Assembly: GCF_000732925.1 (NCBI RefSeq)
Contig: NZ_CP008954.1
Location: 1 to 64,000 of the forward strand
Direction of reading: 5' to 3'
Length of the DNA: 64,000 nt
Source: Amycolatopsis japonica
GTDB taxonomy: Bacteria > Actinomycetota > Actinomycetes > Mycobacteriales > Pseudonocardiaceae
The notes under the pieces were generated by a model. The model searched no databases. It was given only the letters and a program-made list of their open reading frames with translations, and was not told the DNA's origin. The position numbers and the translations under genes are program-made. Below, piece after piece: positions 8,053-18,235 of this stretch. Each line of letters starts with the position of its first letter. Position 1 is the stretch's first letter.

Positions 8053-11000
8053 TCAGTAGATCGGTGTCGTCGTCGAGCCGAGGACTCCGTACTGCGGATC
8101 CCCCAAGACCCACGCCGAGGGAACGAACACCGGGCTGCACTGCAGCTCGATCCGCCAGGTCCCGGCGTCCGCGTCGATGGCGTGGTTGATCTGCTCGACG
8201 TAGTAGTCCCCGCTCATCACCAGCGGGCCCGACCGGCGACGGATCGTGACCCGGCGTCCGAGCTCGAGCGAAAGCAGCGGCCCCCACGCCGCTGGGTAGG
8301 CGATGGGGTTGAGCGCCAGCTTTTCGACGCGCAGCTTCGCCTGGCCGTAGCGGGCGAGGTAGAACGTCCCGGCCTGGCTGAGGTCGAAGTCGTTTGTCGC
8401 CTGCACGTTGTGGCTGAGGATCCGCTGCCCGTAGTCCGCCTTCGCGGCCGCGTTCACCATCGGCGGGAACTCGTTGTTGCCCGGCCTGGTCAGGTTTGCC
8501 TGAGAGAAGACATACGTCGGGTCAACGTCGCCCTCAAAGACCTCGTACGGGATTTCCCCCGCCGCGGTGTCTTCGCCGAACACCACCGCTGGGATCTGCT
8601 GCTCACCCCGATACCGGGAGTCCCGATCGTCGAAAACGACCTCGCCGCCCTGGTCGGCGTACAACAGGCCACGTTCGGATTCCTGGATCTCCTGGAGCAC
8701 ATCCAGCAGCATCCGTCTGGTGTAGTCGGTGTCCGGCGCGAGCCGCAGACGACCGAGCCCGAGTCTCCAAGAGCCAGCCCAGTACTTCGCCAGCAACCGA
8801 GCGACCCGCACGCCGGATTGCTCACCGTCGTATCCGGCGCCACGTGCGTAGTGCGCGCTCACCTGCTCGGCGGTGAGCGTGTAGGGGTAGGTGGCGAAGT
8901 TCGCGAAGGACGCGCTCGACACCGGATCCCCGTTCCGCGTCGTCACATTGAAGAACAGGTTGTCCAACTGAATAGATGGCGACGGAGAGAATGGCGGCGA
9001 ACCAGAATGGCTCAGCTTGTCATCGATATACACCCGCCATGAACTACTGGAAAGCGTTATGGCGAAGTAGTGCCATTTATTGTCCGGGTAGCCATCGAAC
9101 GTGCTGTTTGTAATGTATATCAGGCCATTCCCTGCTCCTCCTCCGTTCGGGTCTGTGAAGTGAAAGAAGAGTTGGCCACCAGTAGTGTAAAGACCGATGT
9201 AGAACTCAGGTCCAAGAGACAAAGCGGGGTCTGAGGTTTTCTCGCCCCTTTTCATGGAAGCTAGTCCGAAGTATATGCACCCAGCTTGAAAACGAAACCA
9301 TCCCTCGAACGTGAACGAGCGAGGATTCATTGAAATTGCTCCGCCGCGCGTTCCGACATAAGTCACCTGAGTCTCATCCAGCCGAACAGGCGGCGTGGTG
9401 TTCTGCTGAGTGATCGACACCGTGGGGGTGCCGTCAAGGAACGTGTCGCCGCCCCAGTTCACCGATGCGGAGTTGCTGCCGAGCTGGGTATATCCAGCCA
9501 TCGGGGCGCCACCGCCCGGCCGCTGGATCAACTGCGGGCCGGATGCGTCGTTCAACGACGCGATCATGTTCGGGTTGTCCGCCAGGATCGTCGCCAGGTA
9601 GCTCTCCGCGATCTCCGTGCGCGACAAGATCCCCAGCGCGTCGACCGCGGTGAGCGGGCGGATTCCTCGCGTGCCGTGCATGTCGTAGTGCAGCGGGTAT
9701 CGCTCGATGTACCCCGAGTAGAGCCGGTACGCCTCAGGCCCTTCGGTGGTGAAGAGCGTCGGGTTGAGTCCGAACTCCAGCTGCACGGCGTCGACGTAGA
9801 ACCGGGTTGGTGTTCCACCGGTTCCGAAGATCTCCACCTTCTCGGACATGTCGACCGCGCGCCACGACACGAAGATCCTCGTCCAGGTGTCCTGCGCCGT
9901 CGCCGCGGTCGAGACGTGCTCAGTCCCAGATGCGTCGATGACCCGCAGCCACACCGTCGTGCCCGCCGTAGGGCGCACGTACGCGGACATGACCATGCGC
10001 AGATCAGGGCCGACGACAACCTGAAGGTTTACCCCGAAGTTGCGGCCCGCCGTCGTCTGCGTGACCTGCATCGACTTGGTGCCGGTCCAAAAGTGCGCGG
10101 TCGACGTTGCCTGCGTGGTCCCGGCACCGCTCGGTGTGAACCAGCTGAAGCCGGTCTCGAAGCTCGGATCCGTGCCGCTGCCGATCAACGACGTGTTGAT
10201 CATGTTGCCGGTGTTGGGCCACAGCGCGGTGACCCGCATCGCTCGGTACGGCTTGATCTTCTGCCCGCCCTGATTCAAAGGGCTGGCAGCGTTCGTCGGA
10301 TTCAGGTTTTCGAGCGGGTCAGTAATCTCGAAGGTCGCCGTGCCGGCCTGCACCTGATCCAGCTCGTACTGCCGTCCACGTTGGATCGTGATCTTCCGGG
10401 CGACCGTGCGGCGGGCCCGCGAGTTAAACGATCGGCGCGTCTCGAACGACCCGACAGGCTTCGGCGGGCCCGCGGTGAAGTCGGCGTACGGGATCAGCAG
10501 CGGCCGGTTCGGGTTCGGGATATCCCCCGTCAGGCTGCTTGGTGCGACCGGGAAAAGCCCCGCGCCGCCCAGCGTCGACGTCGGAGCGCCCGCCCGGGAG
10601 GCGGCGGGGGCGTCGTTGGTGACCGTGTTCCCGATCGCGGCGGCAGGCGCTCCTCCTCGAGCTCCGGTCGGCCGGTCGGTGAACAGCGTGACCCCGATGG
10701 CCAGCGCGGCGCCCGGTGCTCCGGAGCGGGCCGGGCAGACGGTGTCGTGCACCGTCACACCGATGAGGACCGGTCCGTCTACAGGGGAGCCAGCCCGGTC
10801 GGGGAACGGGACGTCCTCGACGGTGACGCCGATGGCGACCTCGTCGGCCGGGGTGCCGGAGCGTGCGGCCGCAGGAACATCGATCCCCAGCGGGACGTCG
10901 ATTGCGACCATGTCTTCCGGCGCCCCAGCTTGCGAGGCGAGCGGAACGTCGAGGAGCGTGATCGGCTCCGGCGCGGTCCCGGCGAGCTTGCTCTCCGGCG

Positions 11001-11817
11001 CCCCTGCGCGGGACGCGGCTGGCACGTCGGTGGCCAGCGATACCCCGATCGCGGTGGCTTCGCGCGGATTGCCGGTGCGTGCAGCCTCGGCGACGTCGGC
11101 CACGGTGACCGGCACCAGCCGACCCTGGTAGATCACCAGGGTCTCCAACGCGGTTTTCGCAGTGCCGAGCGTCGGAGACCAGCTCTGCAGAGCGCCGGTC
11201 GATCCCAAAGCGGGGATCTTGTAGGAGGCGCGCACCGCCTGCGTCGTCGACCCTGCCGGGCTGAACGCTCCCGGCAGGGTGTGCCATGAGTCCCCGCCGG
11301 CCTGGTTGCCGTCCTCGGTGTAGGCGTCCGTGCTGGGCAGCGGCACGAACAGAACACCGAGGACCAGCGTGTACGTCGGATACGGCGAGGTCGGCGCCAG
11401 CGAGTTCGTCGGCGTCGTCGTGACCGCCTTCGTGCCGGTCGGGTCGACCATCCAACGCCACCCGGACGGCGCCACCCCGGAGAACTGGTCCACCGCCAGC
11501 GCGTAGTTCGCGTTGTTCGCGGTGAACCCCACCGAGATCAGGTCACCGGCCAGCAGCGCCGTGGCGATGACCGCCGAGTAGACGATGTTCATGCCGTCAC
11601 TACTGGACGTGCGCGCGAAGTCCTGCTGCCAGGTGTTCCCGCGCGAGTCCGTCACGGTCGGCGGCGTGGACCCCGCCCGGTAGTTGAAGGATGCGAACCG
11701 CAGGACCAGCAGGTCCCCGGCAGGGACACCACCGGCAGGGACCGTAATGGACAGTCCGGTGGTGACCGTGCTGCTCGAACCGTTGGTACCCAACGACTTG
11801 ACGAACGCGAACGACAC
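8053..11817 (-). CDS. Large minor tail protein with repeat region and LamG/concanavalin-like domain
   Basis: A 1254-residue protein. Residues 1-230 are a beta-rich N-terminal domain. Residues 236-416 are a degenerate tandem repeat of about 20-25 residues (IGVTV..DVP..ARAGAP). Residues 440-760 include carbohydrate-binding-like beta sandwiches. Residues 786-980 look like a LamG/concanavalin lectin domain (FTFEGWFRF, LDNLFFN, ATYPYTLTAEQVS). The C-terminal 270 residues resemble the conserved end of siphophage minor tail proteins near the tail tip. It follows the tape measure and probably mediates adsorption. DNA encoding the lectin domain is markedly poorer in GC than its surroundings. Confidence 0.8.
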   Translation of the reverse strand: MSFAFVKSLGTNGSSSTVTTGLSITVPAGGVPAGDLLVLRFASFNYRAGSTPPTVTDSRGNTWQQDFARTSSSDGMNIVYSAVIATALLAGDLISVGFTANNANYALAVDQFSGVAPSGWRWMVDPTGTKAVTTTPTNSLAPTSPYPTYTLVLGVLFVPLPSTDAYTEDGNQAGGDSWHTLPGAFSPAGSTTQAVRASYKIPALGSTGALQSWSPTLGTAKTALETLVIYQGRLVPVTVADVAEAARTGNPREATAIGVSLATDVPAASRAGAPESKLAGTAPEPITLLDVPLASQAGAPEDMVAIDVPLGIDVPAAARSGTPADEVAIGVTVEDVPFPDRAGSPVDGPVLIGVTVHDTVCPARSGAPGAALAIGVTLFTDRPTGARGGAPAAAIGNTVTNDAPAASRAGAPTSTLGGAGLFPVAPSSLTGDIPNPNRPLLIPYADFTAGPPKPVGSFETRRSFNSRARRTVARKITIQRGRQYELDQVQAGTATFEITDPLENLNPTNAASPLNQGGQKIKPYRAMRVTALWPNTGNMINTSLIGSGTDPSFETGFSWFTPSGAGTTQATSTAHFWTGTKSMQVTQTTAGRNFGVNLQVVVGPDLRMVMSAYVRPTAGTTVWLRVIDASGTEHVSTAATAQDTWTRIFVSWRAVDMSEKVEIFGTGGTPTRFYVDAVQLEFGLNPTLFTTEGPEAYRLYSGYIERYPLHYDMHGTRGIRPLTAVDALGILSRTEIAESYLATILADNPNMIASLNDASGPQLIQRPGGGAPMAGYTQLGSNSASVNWGGDTFLDGTPTVSITQQNTTPPVRLDETQVTYVGTRGGAISMNPRSFTFEGWFRFQAGCIYFGLASMKRGEKTSDPALSLGPEFYIGLYTTGGQLFFHFTDPNGGGAGNGLIYITNSTFDGYPDNKWHYFAITLSSSSWRVYIDDKLSHSGSPPFSPSPSIQLDNLFFNVTTRNGDPVSSASFANFATYPYTLTAEQVSAHYARGAGYDGEQSGVRVARLLAKYWAGSWRLGLGRLRLAPDTDYTRRMLLDVLQEIQESERGLLYADQGGEVVFDDRDSRYRGEQQIPAVVFGEDTAAGEIPYEVFEGDVDPTYVFSQANLTRPGNNEFPPMVNAAAKADYGQRILSHNVQATNDFDLSQAGTFYLARYGQAKLRVEKLALNPIAYPAAWGPLLSLELGRRVTIRRRSGPLVMSGDYYVEQINHAIDADAGTWRIELQCSPVFVPSAWVLGDPQYGVLGSTTTPIY
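10570..11112 (-). repeat. Tandem repeat region inside the tail protein
   Basis: Seven or eight degenerate units of about 60-75 bp encode a recurring pattern of a hydrophobic IGVT or IDVP strand followed by DVP.AxRAGAP. Recurring words at DNA level include GGGGCGCC-type codons for AGAP. The copy number could vary between related elements by slippage or recombination. Confidence 0.7.
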
Positions 11818-11860
11818 GGCCGCCTCCTCCCCTGACCCGAAGACCCGCGGTCGTCGACGA

Positions 11861-12484
<624 letters not shown>

Positions 12485-12505
12485 AAGGCCCCCTTCTGGT
12501 CCTGG

Positions 12506-15500
12506 TCAGCTGAATGCCGGGGTGAAGCCCGGCCCGTTGTTGCGCCCGGCGAACCGGATCACGATCTTCTGGACGAGTTTTTGCAGGTCGTTCTCGGTGA
12601 GCACCGACCCGGCGACGCTCAGGGAGACGTTCACGATCTGCGTGGAACCACCGCCGCCGATCGGCACGACCGGGGCGAGCCCTCCCCCGCTGGCGGTCGT
12701 CGCCGCGGCGCCGGCCTGCCCTCCGTTGTTCGTCGCCGGTCGCCCGGAGACGCCGGTCGAGAGGTTCACTGCGACCGACGACGCGTCGGTCACCCGCCGC
12801 GCCATCGAGGTGGCGGCGTTGACGGCCTGGTCGGCGTGGTCGTCGATACCGACCGCGAGACCCTGCGCGAGGAACGCGCCAAGTTCGGCCATGACCCGTG
12901 ACGGCGACTGGATCCCGAGAGCGGACTTGAAGCCGGAGACGATCCCGGCCGCGAAATCGCGGATCTTGCCCCAGATCCACGACGCTGCACCGGTGATGCC
13001 GTTCCAGAGGCCTTCGACCAGCCAGCGACCAGCGTCCAGCAGCCATCGCCCGGCGTTCGAGAAGAAGTCGCCGATGCGGCCCGGCAGTTCGGAGAACCAG
13101 CGCTTCACGCCTTCGTAGGAGTTCGTGACGCCGTTGCGGAGGCCGATCAGCATTTCGGCGCCCTTCTGCACGAGCCAGTTCCAGGCGTCGGAGAAGAACT
13201 GTTTGATCTTGCCGGGCAGTTCGACGAACCACGTTTTCACGGCTTCGTAGGCGTTGATGATCCCGCGTCCCATGCCGATCAGCAGGTCGCGGCCTTTCTG
13301 CACCAGCCAGTTGTGTGCATCCGACAGGAAGCTGATGATCTTCCCCGGCAATTCCTTGAGGAAGCGCACGGTCGCTTCAAAAGCAATTTTCGTTCCGTTT
13401 GTGAAAGCCTCCCAAGCGCGAATCGCAGTTCGCGTGAGAAGTCCGGCCAAAAAACCGAGCGCGAATCCGATTTTGCGCGGTAAATCCTTGACCCAATCTA
13501 TCGTTATCTGAATTCCGCGCTTCGTCGCGTCCACGACAAAATTCCAAGCCCGAGAAATCAAATTTCCGAGCATCGTTCCGAGCTTGGAGAGGCCGTCGAG
13601 GATCTTGCCGGGCGACGCCTTGATCCAATCGATCCAGCCGGAGACCAAGTTGATCACCCAGTCGATGGCCGTGGAGAAGGCGTTCTTCACGGTGTTCCAC
13701 AAATCGACGAAGAACGATGCGATCGAGTCCCAGTTACTGATCAGTAGGTAGATCCCGGCTGCCAGCAGCAGGACGACCACGATGATCCCGGCGATGATCC
13801 AGGTGACCGGGTTGGCGGCGAAGCCCCAGAACACCGCGAGCAGCGCCGAAAACGCGACGACGAGGATGACGCCGATGACGACCGCGAGGATCTTCGCCGC
13901 GGTCTCGTTCCGCGACAGCCAGCCGGTCACGTCGGCGACCACCCCGGCGATCTTCGAGAACACCGGAAGCAGCTCGGTGCCCACGGAGATCGCGAGCGCG
14001 CCAAGGCCGGACTTCGCCTCGGAGACCTTCTGATTGAACGTGTGCTGGATGTGGCTCCAGCCCAGCACGTGCCCGCCGGCCTCCACCGTCGCGTCCGCCA
14101 CGGTCTTCACGGAGCGGTTGGTGATATCGGCGTTCTCGCCGGTCAGCATCAGCGCGACGTTCAGGCCGGTCGCGTCGCCGGTGGCCTTCGCGAGCGCCTG
14201 CCCGTAGGACTGCATCACCTGCGCGCCGGTCGTCTGGCCGGTGCCGAGCTGGTGCATGGACGACGCCAGTGTTGCGAAGGACCGGGCCTGTGACGCCGAG
14301 ATCGGGTCCAGAGCCTTGGTGTCCTGGATGAATTGCTTCGCCGTGATCGAGCCATTGAGCACGGCCTGGCCGAGCTTCTGCACCTCCGGCGGCAGGCCAC
14401 GGAGCGCGGTCTGAAGGTTGAGGATGACCCGCGTCGACTCCGGGCCCATCGAATCCCGGATCCGGTTCGCGATCATCTGGAGCGTGCCGGACAGGCCCCG
14501 CTCGCCAAGGCTCCCGGCGAGGTCCTGGCTGTTGATCCCGAGGATCGCGAGTTCCTTTGCCTGCACCGAAGTTGGTGACTGCATGTGCCGGATGACGTCG
14601 GTGAGGTTCTGGGCCGACTGCCGGGCGGACATGCCGTGCACGGTCATCGAGGCGAGCGAGCCGAGAATGTCGTCCAGCGACACGTGCGCGGCCGACGCGA
14701 CCGGCAGCACCGCCGCCATCGCGCCCGTCAGCTCTTGGAAGGTGGACTTACCCACCGACGTCGCCGCGACCAACTTCGAGGTCACCATCGCGGCGTCGTC
14801 GGCCTTGAGGTGGTAGTCCACCAGGACCGACGTCACCGCGTCGGCGACCGTGTGCAGCTCGGCGTTCTCCGCTTTCGCGCCCTCGGCGGCCGCGCGCAGC
14901 ACCTTGAGCCCGTCCGCGCCGTGCTGGCCACCGGAACCGATGGTGTACATGGCTTTCGACAGCTCTTCGGCCGAGTACCCGACCGACCCGGCCATGTCGA
15001 GAATCCCGCGCCGGACCATCTCCAGGTTGTCTGCGGTTTCACCAGCCGACGTGACCAGCCGGACGGTCGAAGCCTCGAAGTCGCCAGCCATCTTCACGGT
15101 CACCGCGGCCGCGCCGACTCCGACCGCTCCGATCGCCAGCGCGGCCTTCTTCAGCTGCTCGACTTTCCCGACCGTCGTCGCGGCCGAAGCCGCGGCCGCC
15201 GCGTCGATCTTCGCGGCCATCGCCGCCGTCGACGCCGCCGCGCGCGCGTTCGCCGCCTCCATCTGCGTGGTGGCCGCGATCGTCTGCGCCGCCATCCGCT
15301 GGTACGCGACCCCGTACGACAGAGCCATTTCATCGGCCTTGGTCGTCATCGCGCCCATCGACAGCAGGAGCTTCTGGTTCTCCCGGATGATCGTGGCCGC
15401 CGAGGCGGTGATCTTCGCGGCCATCGACTCCCCGGCCAGGCCGGCGGCCTGGAACTGGGGGAGCAGCTCGGCGGCGTTCGAGCGGAGCCGGATGTAGAGA

Positions 15501-15520
15501 TCAGCGACTTCCTGCGCCAC
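12506..15520 (-). CDS. Tail tape measure protein
   Basis: A 1004-residue protein that sets tail length and is ejected with DNA. Residues 160-390 match the TP901-type tape measure core (GILDMAGSVGYSAEELSKAM and the following ADAVTSVLVDYHL pattern). Residues 545-600 hold strong hydrophobic segments. The C-terminal part has about four copies of a 40-residue Trp-rich module (W..LPGKI..FFSDAWNWLV.KG). Its length relative to the two tail chaperones and tube gene upstream fits the siphophage order. A patch at about 13370-13560 is poorer in GC than the rest, suggesting mosaic exchange. Confidence 0.93.
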   Translation of the reverse strand: MAQEVADLYIRLRSNAAELLPQFQAAGLAGESMAAKITASAATIIRENQKLLLSMGAMTTKADEMALSYGVAYQRMAAQTIAATTQMEAANARAAASTAAMAAKIDAAAAASAATTVGKVEQLKKAALAIGAVGVGAAAVTVKMAGDFEASTVRLVTSAGETADNLEMVRRGILDMAGSVGYSAEELSKAMYTIGSGGQHGADGLKVLRAAAEGAKAENAELHTVADAVTSVLVDYHLKADDAAMVTSKLVAATSVGKSTFQELTGAMAAVLPVASAAHVSLDDILGSLASMTVHGMSARQSAQNLTDVIRHMQSPTSVQAKELAILGINSQDLAGSLGERGLSGTLQMIANRIRDSMGPESTRVILNLQTALRGLPPEVQKLGQAVLNGSITAKQFIQDTKALDPISASQARSFATLASSMHQLGTGQTTGAQVMQSYGQALAKATGDATGLNVALMLTGENADITNRSVKTVADATVEAGGHVLGWSHIQHTFNQKVSEAKSGLGALAISVGTELLPVFSKIAGVVADVTGWLSRNETAAKILAVVIGVILVVAFSALLAVFWGFAANPVTWIIAGIIVVVLLLAAGIYLLISNWDSIASFFVDLWNTVKNAFSTAIDWVINLVSGWIDWIKASPGKILDGLSKLGTMLGNLISRAWNFVVDATKRGIQITIDWVKDLPRKIGFALGFLAGLLTRTAIRAWEAFTNGTKIAFEATVRFLKELPGKIISFLSDAHNWLVQKGRDLLIGMGRGIINAYEAVKTWFVELPGKIKQFFSDAWNWLVQKGAEMLIGLRNGVTNSYEGVKRWFSELPGRIGDFFSNAGRWLLDAGRWLVEGLWNGITGAASWIWGKIRDFAAGIVSGFKSALGIQSPSRVMAELGAFLAQGLAVGIDDHADQAVNAATSMARRVTDASSVAVNLSTGVSGRPATNNGGQAGAAATTASGGGLAPVVPIGGGGSTQIVNVSLSVAGSVLTENDLQKLVQKIVIRFAGRNNGPGFTPAFS

Positions 15521-15563
15521 AACCCACCCCCTTCACGTCGTGATCTGATGGGGGTGGAGCGGG

Positions 15564-16040
15564 TCAGCCGAGGCGGAGCCAGCCGGTCGCGCCATACATT
15601 TCGTCGTAGATCCAGCGCGCCGGACCGTTCACGACCCACAGGAACGCCGGTTCGAGGAACGGGTACTTCGCGCCGTTGCGCAGCCCGGTTTCCAGGTACA
15701 TGCCGTACTTCGACGACGGCGTCTTCGACCGACGCGAGCCGTACGACGGGTACTGCCCGGCCGCGATCCCGACCTTGACCTCCCAGCCGAGACCGGACGG
15801 CAGGACCGCCGTCCGCACGATCGAGCGGTACAACGTGCCGGAGATCTGCGCCGGGCCGGTGCCCGGCCACGCCGGGGTTTTCGTGCCGTACGGGTGTTTC
15901 CCCACGCTGGCGTTGATTCGCGCCTGCTTCACGATCAGGTCCGCGATCGGCACCAGCGCCGTCCGGGTCCGCAGACCCGTCTCCGCGCTGATCCGCGCGA
16001 ACGTCGCCGACAGCAGGCCGGGCGCCAACTCACGCTCCAT
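15564..16040 (-). CDS. HK97 gp10-like head-tail connector/tail completion protein
   Basis: A 158-residue protein with the YGMYLETG...PFLEPA signature near its C-terminal third, characteristic of the HK97 gp10 family. Its ATG lies inside the end of the -1 frame of the tail chaperone (16030), so expression may be coupled. The usual place for this family is before the tail tube, so its position after the chaperones is slightly unusual. Confidence 0.6.
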   Translation of the reverse strand: MERELAPGLLSATFARISAETGLRTRTALVPIADLIVKQARINASVGKHPYGTKTPAWPGTGPAQISGTLYRSIVRTAVLPSGLGWEVKVGIAAGQYPSYGSRRSKTPSSKYGMYLETGLRNGAKYPFLEPAFLWVVNGPARWIYDEMYGATGWLRLG

Positions 16041-16673
16041 GAGCCGCCCTCTCCCTTTCGTGCTCGGCCATGACCTTGTCGTGCTCGGCCTGCTCGGCGG
16101 AAAGCCGGGCCTGCATCAGGTCCCAGCAGTACCGCCGCACGTACTCCGGCGTGGAGTCCAATTCGGGCCAGGACCAGCCCATGTAGCGCATCAGCTCGAA
16201 GTCCACGAACTCCGGCGGGGGAGGCCCGGAAGACCACGTGCCCTCATAGATCGCCTCGGCAGGCCAGAGGAGATCTTCGAGGTACGGGCTCCCGGGCTCT
16301 ACTGAGGGTTTTGGGCGCTCTTCACGTTGTCGGTGATCGCGGAGATCACTTCCAGCGGCAGGCCGGCGGCCGACTCCGGGGTGAGCGGGAACGTCAGCAG
16401 CGGCTGGTCGAGCGGGTTGCCCGCCTCGTCGATGCCGTCCACACGGGCGTCGTAGAGACGGCCGCCGATGATCAGGCGTGCCATCAGCCCGTTCACCGCG
16501 GCGGAGGCCTGCGCCCGGTCCGGGGTTCCGTCCGGGCCGAGCGCGACCGCGTCGGCCTCCAGTTTGGACATGGTCTGTGTCTTCGGGTTCCGGAAGACGA
16601 CGTAGATGTCCTCGCCGTCCTCGGCGAGCTCGGGGAAGTGGGTGGTGATCACGCGGTTGGCGTATCCGGCCAC
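16030..16673 (-). CDS. Tail assembly chaperone, -1 frameshift (GT-type) product
   Basis: Reading from the ATG at 16673, ribosomes slipping back one base at AAACCCT (16305-16311) continue in a frame open to the TGA at 16030. This adds about 90 residues (SVEPGSPYLEDLLWPAEA..., then ELMRYMGWSWPELDS...). The extension is coding-like in composition, has no start codon of its own with a ribosome site, and ends with a charged helix. The G/GT pair just upstream of the tape measure is a well-established siphophage arrangement; the longer form helps the tape measure polymerise. Confidence 0.8.
16299..16673 (-). CDS. Tail assembly chaperone, short (G-type) product
   Basis: A 124-residue zero-frame product ending QNPQ just after the slippery heptamer. 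It lies between the tail tube gene and the tape measure, and is soluble and acidic. With the frameshift product it forms the chaperone pair that coats the tape measure during tail assembly. Confidence 0.85.
   Translation of the reverse strand: MAGYANRVITTHFPELAEDGEDIYVVFRNPKTQTMSKLEADAVALGPDGTPDRAQASAAVNGLMARLIIGGRLYDARVDGIDEAGNPLDQPLLTFPLTPESAAGLPLEVISAITDNVKSAQNPQ
16305..16311 (-). other. Programmed -1 frameshift site AAACCCT
   Basis: A canonical X XXY YYZ heptamer read as A AAC CCT in the zero frame, four codons before the zero-frame stop. Slippage re-pairs AAC to AAA and CCT to CCC. The -1 frame then stays open for about 270 bases. Confidence 0.8.
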
Positions 16674-16713
16674 AAGGGACTCCTCAGGGAAGGTGTTGCG
16701 GGACAGGGGAAAG

Positions 16714-16740
16714 GCGCGGCCGGAACGGGTCCGGCCGCGC
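16714..16740 (-). terminator. Intrinsic terminator after the tail tube gene
   Basis: GCGCGGCCGG pairs perfectly with 16731-16740 around a 7-base loop; on the - strand it is followed by CCTTTTCCCC. It would reduce transcription past the highly expressed tube gene into the chaperones. Confidence 0.75.
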
Positions 16741-16748
16741 GGGCGGCG

Positions 16749-17900
16749 TCAGTAGACGCCGGGGTGGAAGTTCTTCAGGACGACGGCGAGCGAGCCGCCG
16801 TCGACGCCGTTGTAGATGCCGCTGATGCTGTAGGAGGCCTGCACGTAGTTCCCGCCGATATCCCTGCTGGCCTTTTCGAACCCGGTCTTCGACGTCGTGA
16901 TCGCCAGCGACGTGCCGCCCGCCGTGATCGGCTGCGTCAGCGTCGCCGTCGCGGGCAGCTGCACGTTGTTGCGGTACAGGTCGTAGTCCAGCTGGTTCTC
17001 GAAGATGGCCTTGTACGAGCCATCCACCGACAACGGGCCCTGGAAGATCTCGCGCGGGCCCTGCGTGCCGTCGCTCGACTGGATCGGGTCGACCGACCGC
17101 TTGATCGTGTAGTCCAACGACAGGCCGCGCGTCGACGCCGAACCGGCGTTCGCCATCGCCCACTGCCAGCCCAGCAGCGGAGGCTGCCCGTTGAAGGCCG
17201 GGGCGAACGTCGCCTGGCTCGTCGCGGGCATCGACGTGAGCTTGACCGACATGGTGACGGCGTTCTTCGGGTCGATCTTCAGCCCGAAGTCCGAGAGCGT
17301 CGCGTACGTGTAGCCCTGCGGATTCCCAGTCGTGTCGTCGAGCGTGATCGCGTACGAACGCCGTGGCACGAAAGGGTTCTGCTTGAACGTGTGCGTCGTC
17401 TGGCCGACGACGGCCGCGTTGATCAGGTGGCTCTTGCTGAGCCCGCCGACCGGCGTCACGATCGGGATCTCGTACGGGCCCGTGCCGGTCGCTGCCCCGG
17501 TGACCGCGTACTCGATGTTCTGCCCGGTGTCGAGCATGATCGTCGACCCTGCGGGAATCGACACCGCGGTCTGGATCGACGTCGCACCAGCGGCGGCCGC
17601 GGCCGCCAGCGTCGTCGAGACACCGGGCGTGACGACGTCCGGCCCGACGATCCCGGCCAGGAACAGCCCGACGAGATCGGGGTAGGCCATGACGTCCAGC
17701 GACCATGTGGCGTGCACCGGCCCCTGATACATGCCCTGGAGTTCCGAGTCGTTGTACCGGTAGGACTCGTCCTTAATGGACCCGATCACGTCGTCGAAGT
17801 CCGCCTTGGTGAACGGAATCGAGTACGACGGGACGACGTACGTGCCGGGCGTCACTTCGGGAGCGATGCCCAGTTTGGTGAGCCTGGACAGCTGGGTCAT
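16749..17900 (-). CDS. Major tail (tube) protein
   Basis: A 383-residue beta-rich protein starting MTQLSRLTKLGIAPEVTPGT, which resembles siphophage tail tube openings (GxxxExTPGT). It is followed by a terminator and the G/GT chaperones and then the tape measure, the standard order. Residues 85-160 contain an Ala/Ser/Thr-rich insert that may be a surface-exposed domain. Confidence 0.85.
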   Translation of the reverse strand: MTQLSRLTKLGIAPEVTPGTYVVPSYSIPFTKADFDDVIGSIKDESYRYNDSELQGMYQGPVHATWSLDVMAYPDLVGLFLAGIVGPDVVTPGVSTTLAAAAAAGATSIQTAVSIPAGSTIMLDTGQNIEYAVTGAATGTGPYEIPIVTPVGGLSKSHLINAAVVGQTTHTFKQNPFVPRRSYAITLDDTTGNPQGYTYATLSDFGLKIDPKNAVTMSVKLTSMPATSQATFAPAFNGQPPLLGWQWAMANAGSASTRGLSLDYTIKRSVDPIQSSDGTQGPREIFQGPLSVDGSYKAIFENQLDYDLYRNNVQLPATATLTQPITAGGTSLAITTSKTGFEKASRDIGGNYVQASYSISGIYNGVDGGSLAVVLKNFHPGVY

Positions 17901-17903
17901 CGG

Positions 17904-18203
17904 CTACTCCTTCACGGTCGATTCGTCCTCGCCGCCGGACGTCGGGGCCTCGGCGACAGAGGACTTCCGCCGCGCGGCCGCGGACACCCGGCTGGGGGTC
18001 TGCTTGCCGGGCGGCGGGGTGGTGGGCTGGGGGAGCGTTGACGGGTCGGCCGGTGTGTCCGGCACCGGCACGACCTCGGGCGGCGGGTCGAGCGGCGTGA
18101 GCCCGGTGATCGGGTCCGGCCAGTCGATGGTCTCGCCGGGGCCGACCTCAGCCGGAACGCCCGGCACCGTGACCGGCCACGGGGTGTTGTTGATCTGTCG
18201 CAC
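17904..18203 (-). CDS. Small Pro-rich phage protein
   Basis: 99 residues from GTG 18203, chosen because TTGGAG lies 6 bases upstream; the frame extends further upstream without a better start. Residues 1-35 form a short beta-rich segment (INNTPWPVTVPG); the rest is Pro-rich and probably disordered. It ends 3 bp before the tube gene. Function unknown. Confidence 0.65.
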   Translation of the reverse strand: MRQINNTPWPVTVPGVPAEVGPGETIDWPDPITGLTPLDPPPEVVPVPDTPADPSTLPQPTTPPPGKQTPSRVSAAARRKSSVAEAPTSGGEDESTVKE

Positions 18204-18235
18204 GCGAAACTCCAAGCAGGACAAGGGAAACGGGG

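Noticed and set aside
9676..11289. 537-codon + strand frame opposite the tail protein
   Set aside because: Antisense to a domain-bearing tail gene, no ribosome site and no motif.
8053..11817. Possible diversity-generating retroelement target in the tail protein
   Set aside because: No reverse transcriptase gene and no template/variable repeat pair was seen.
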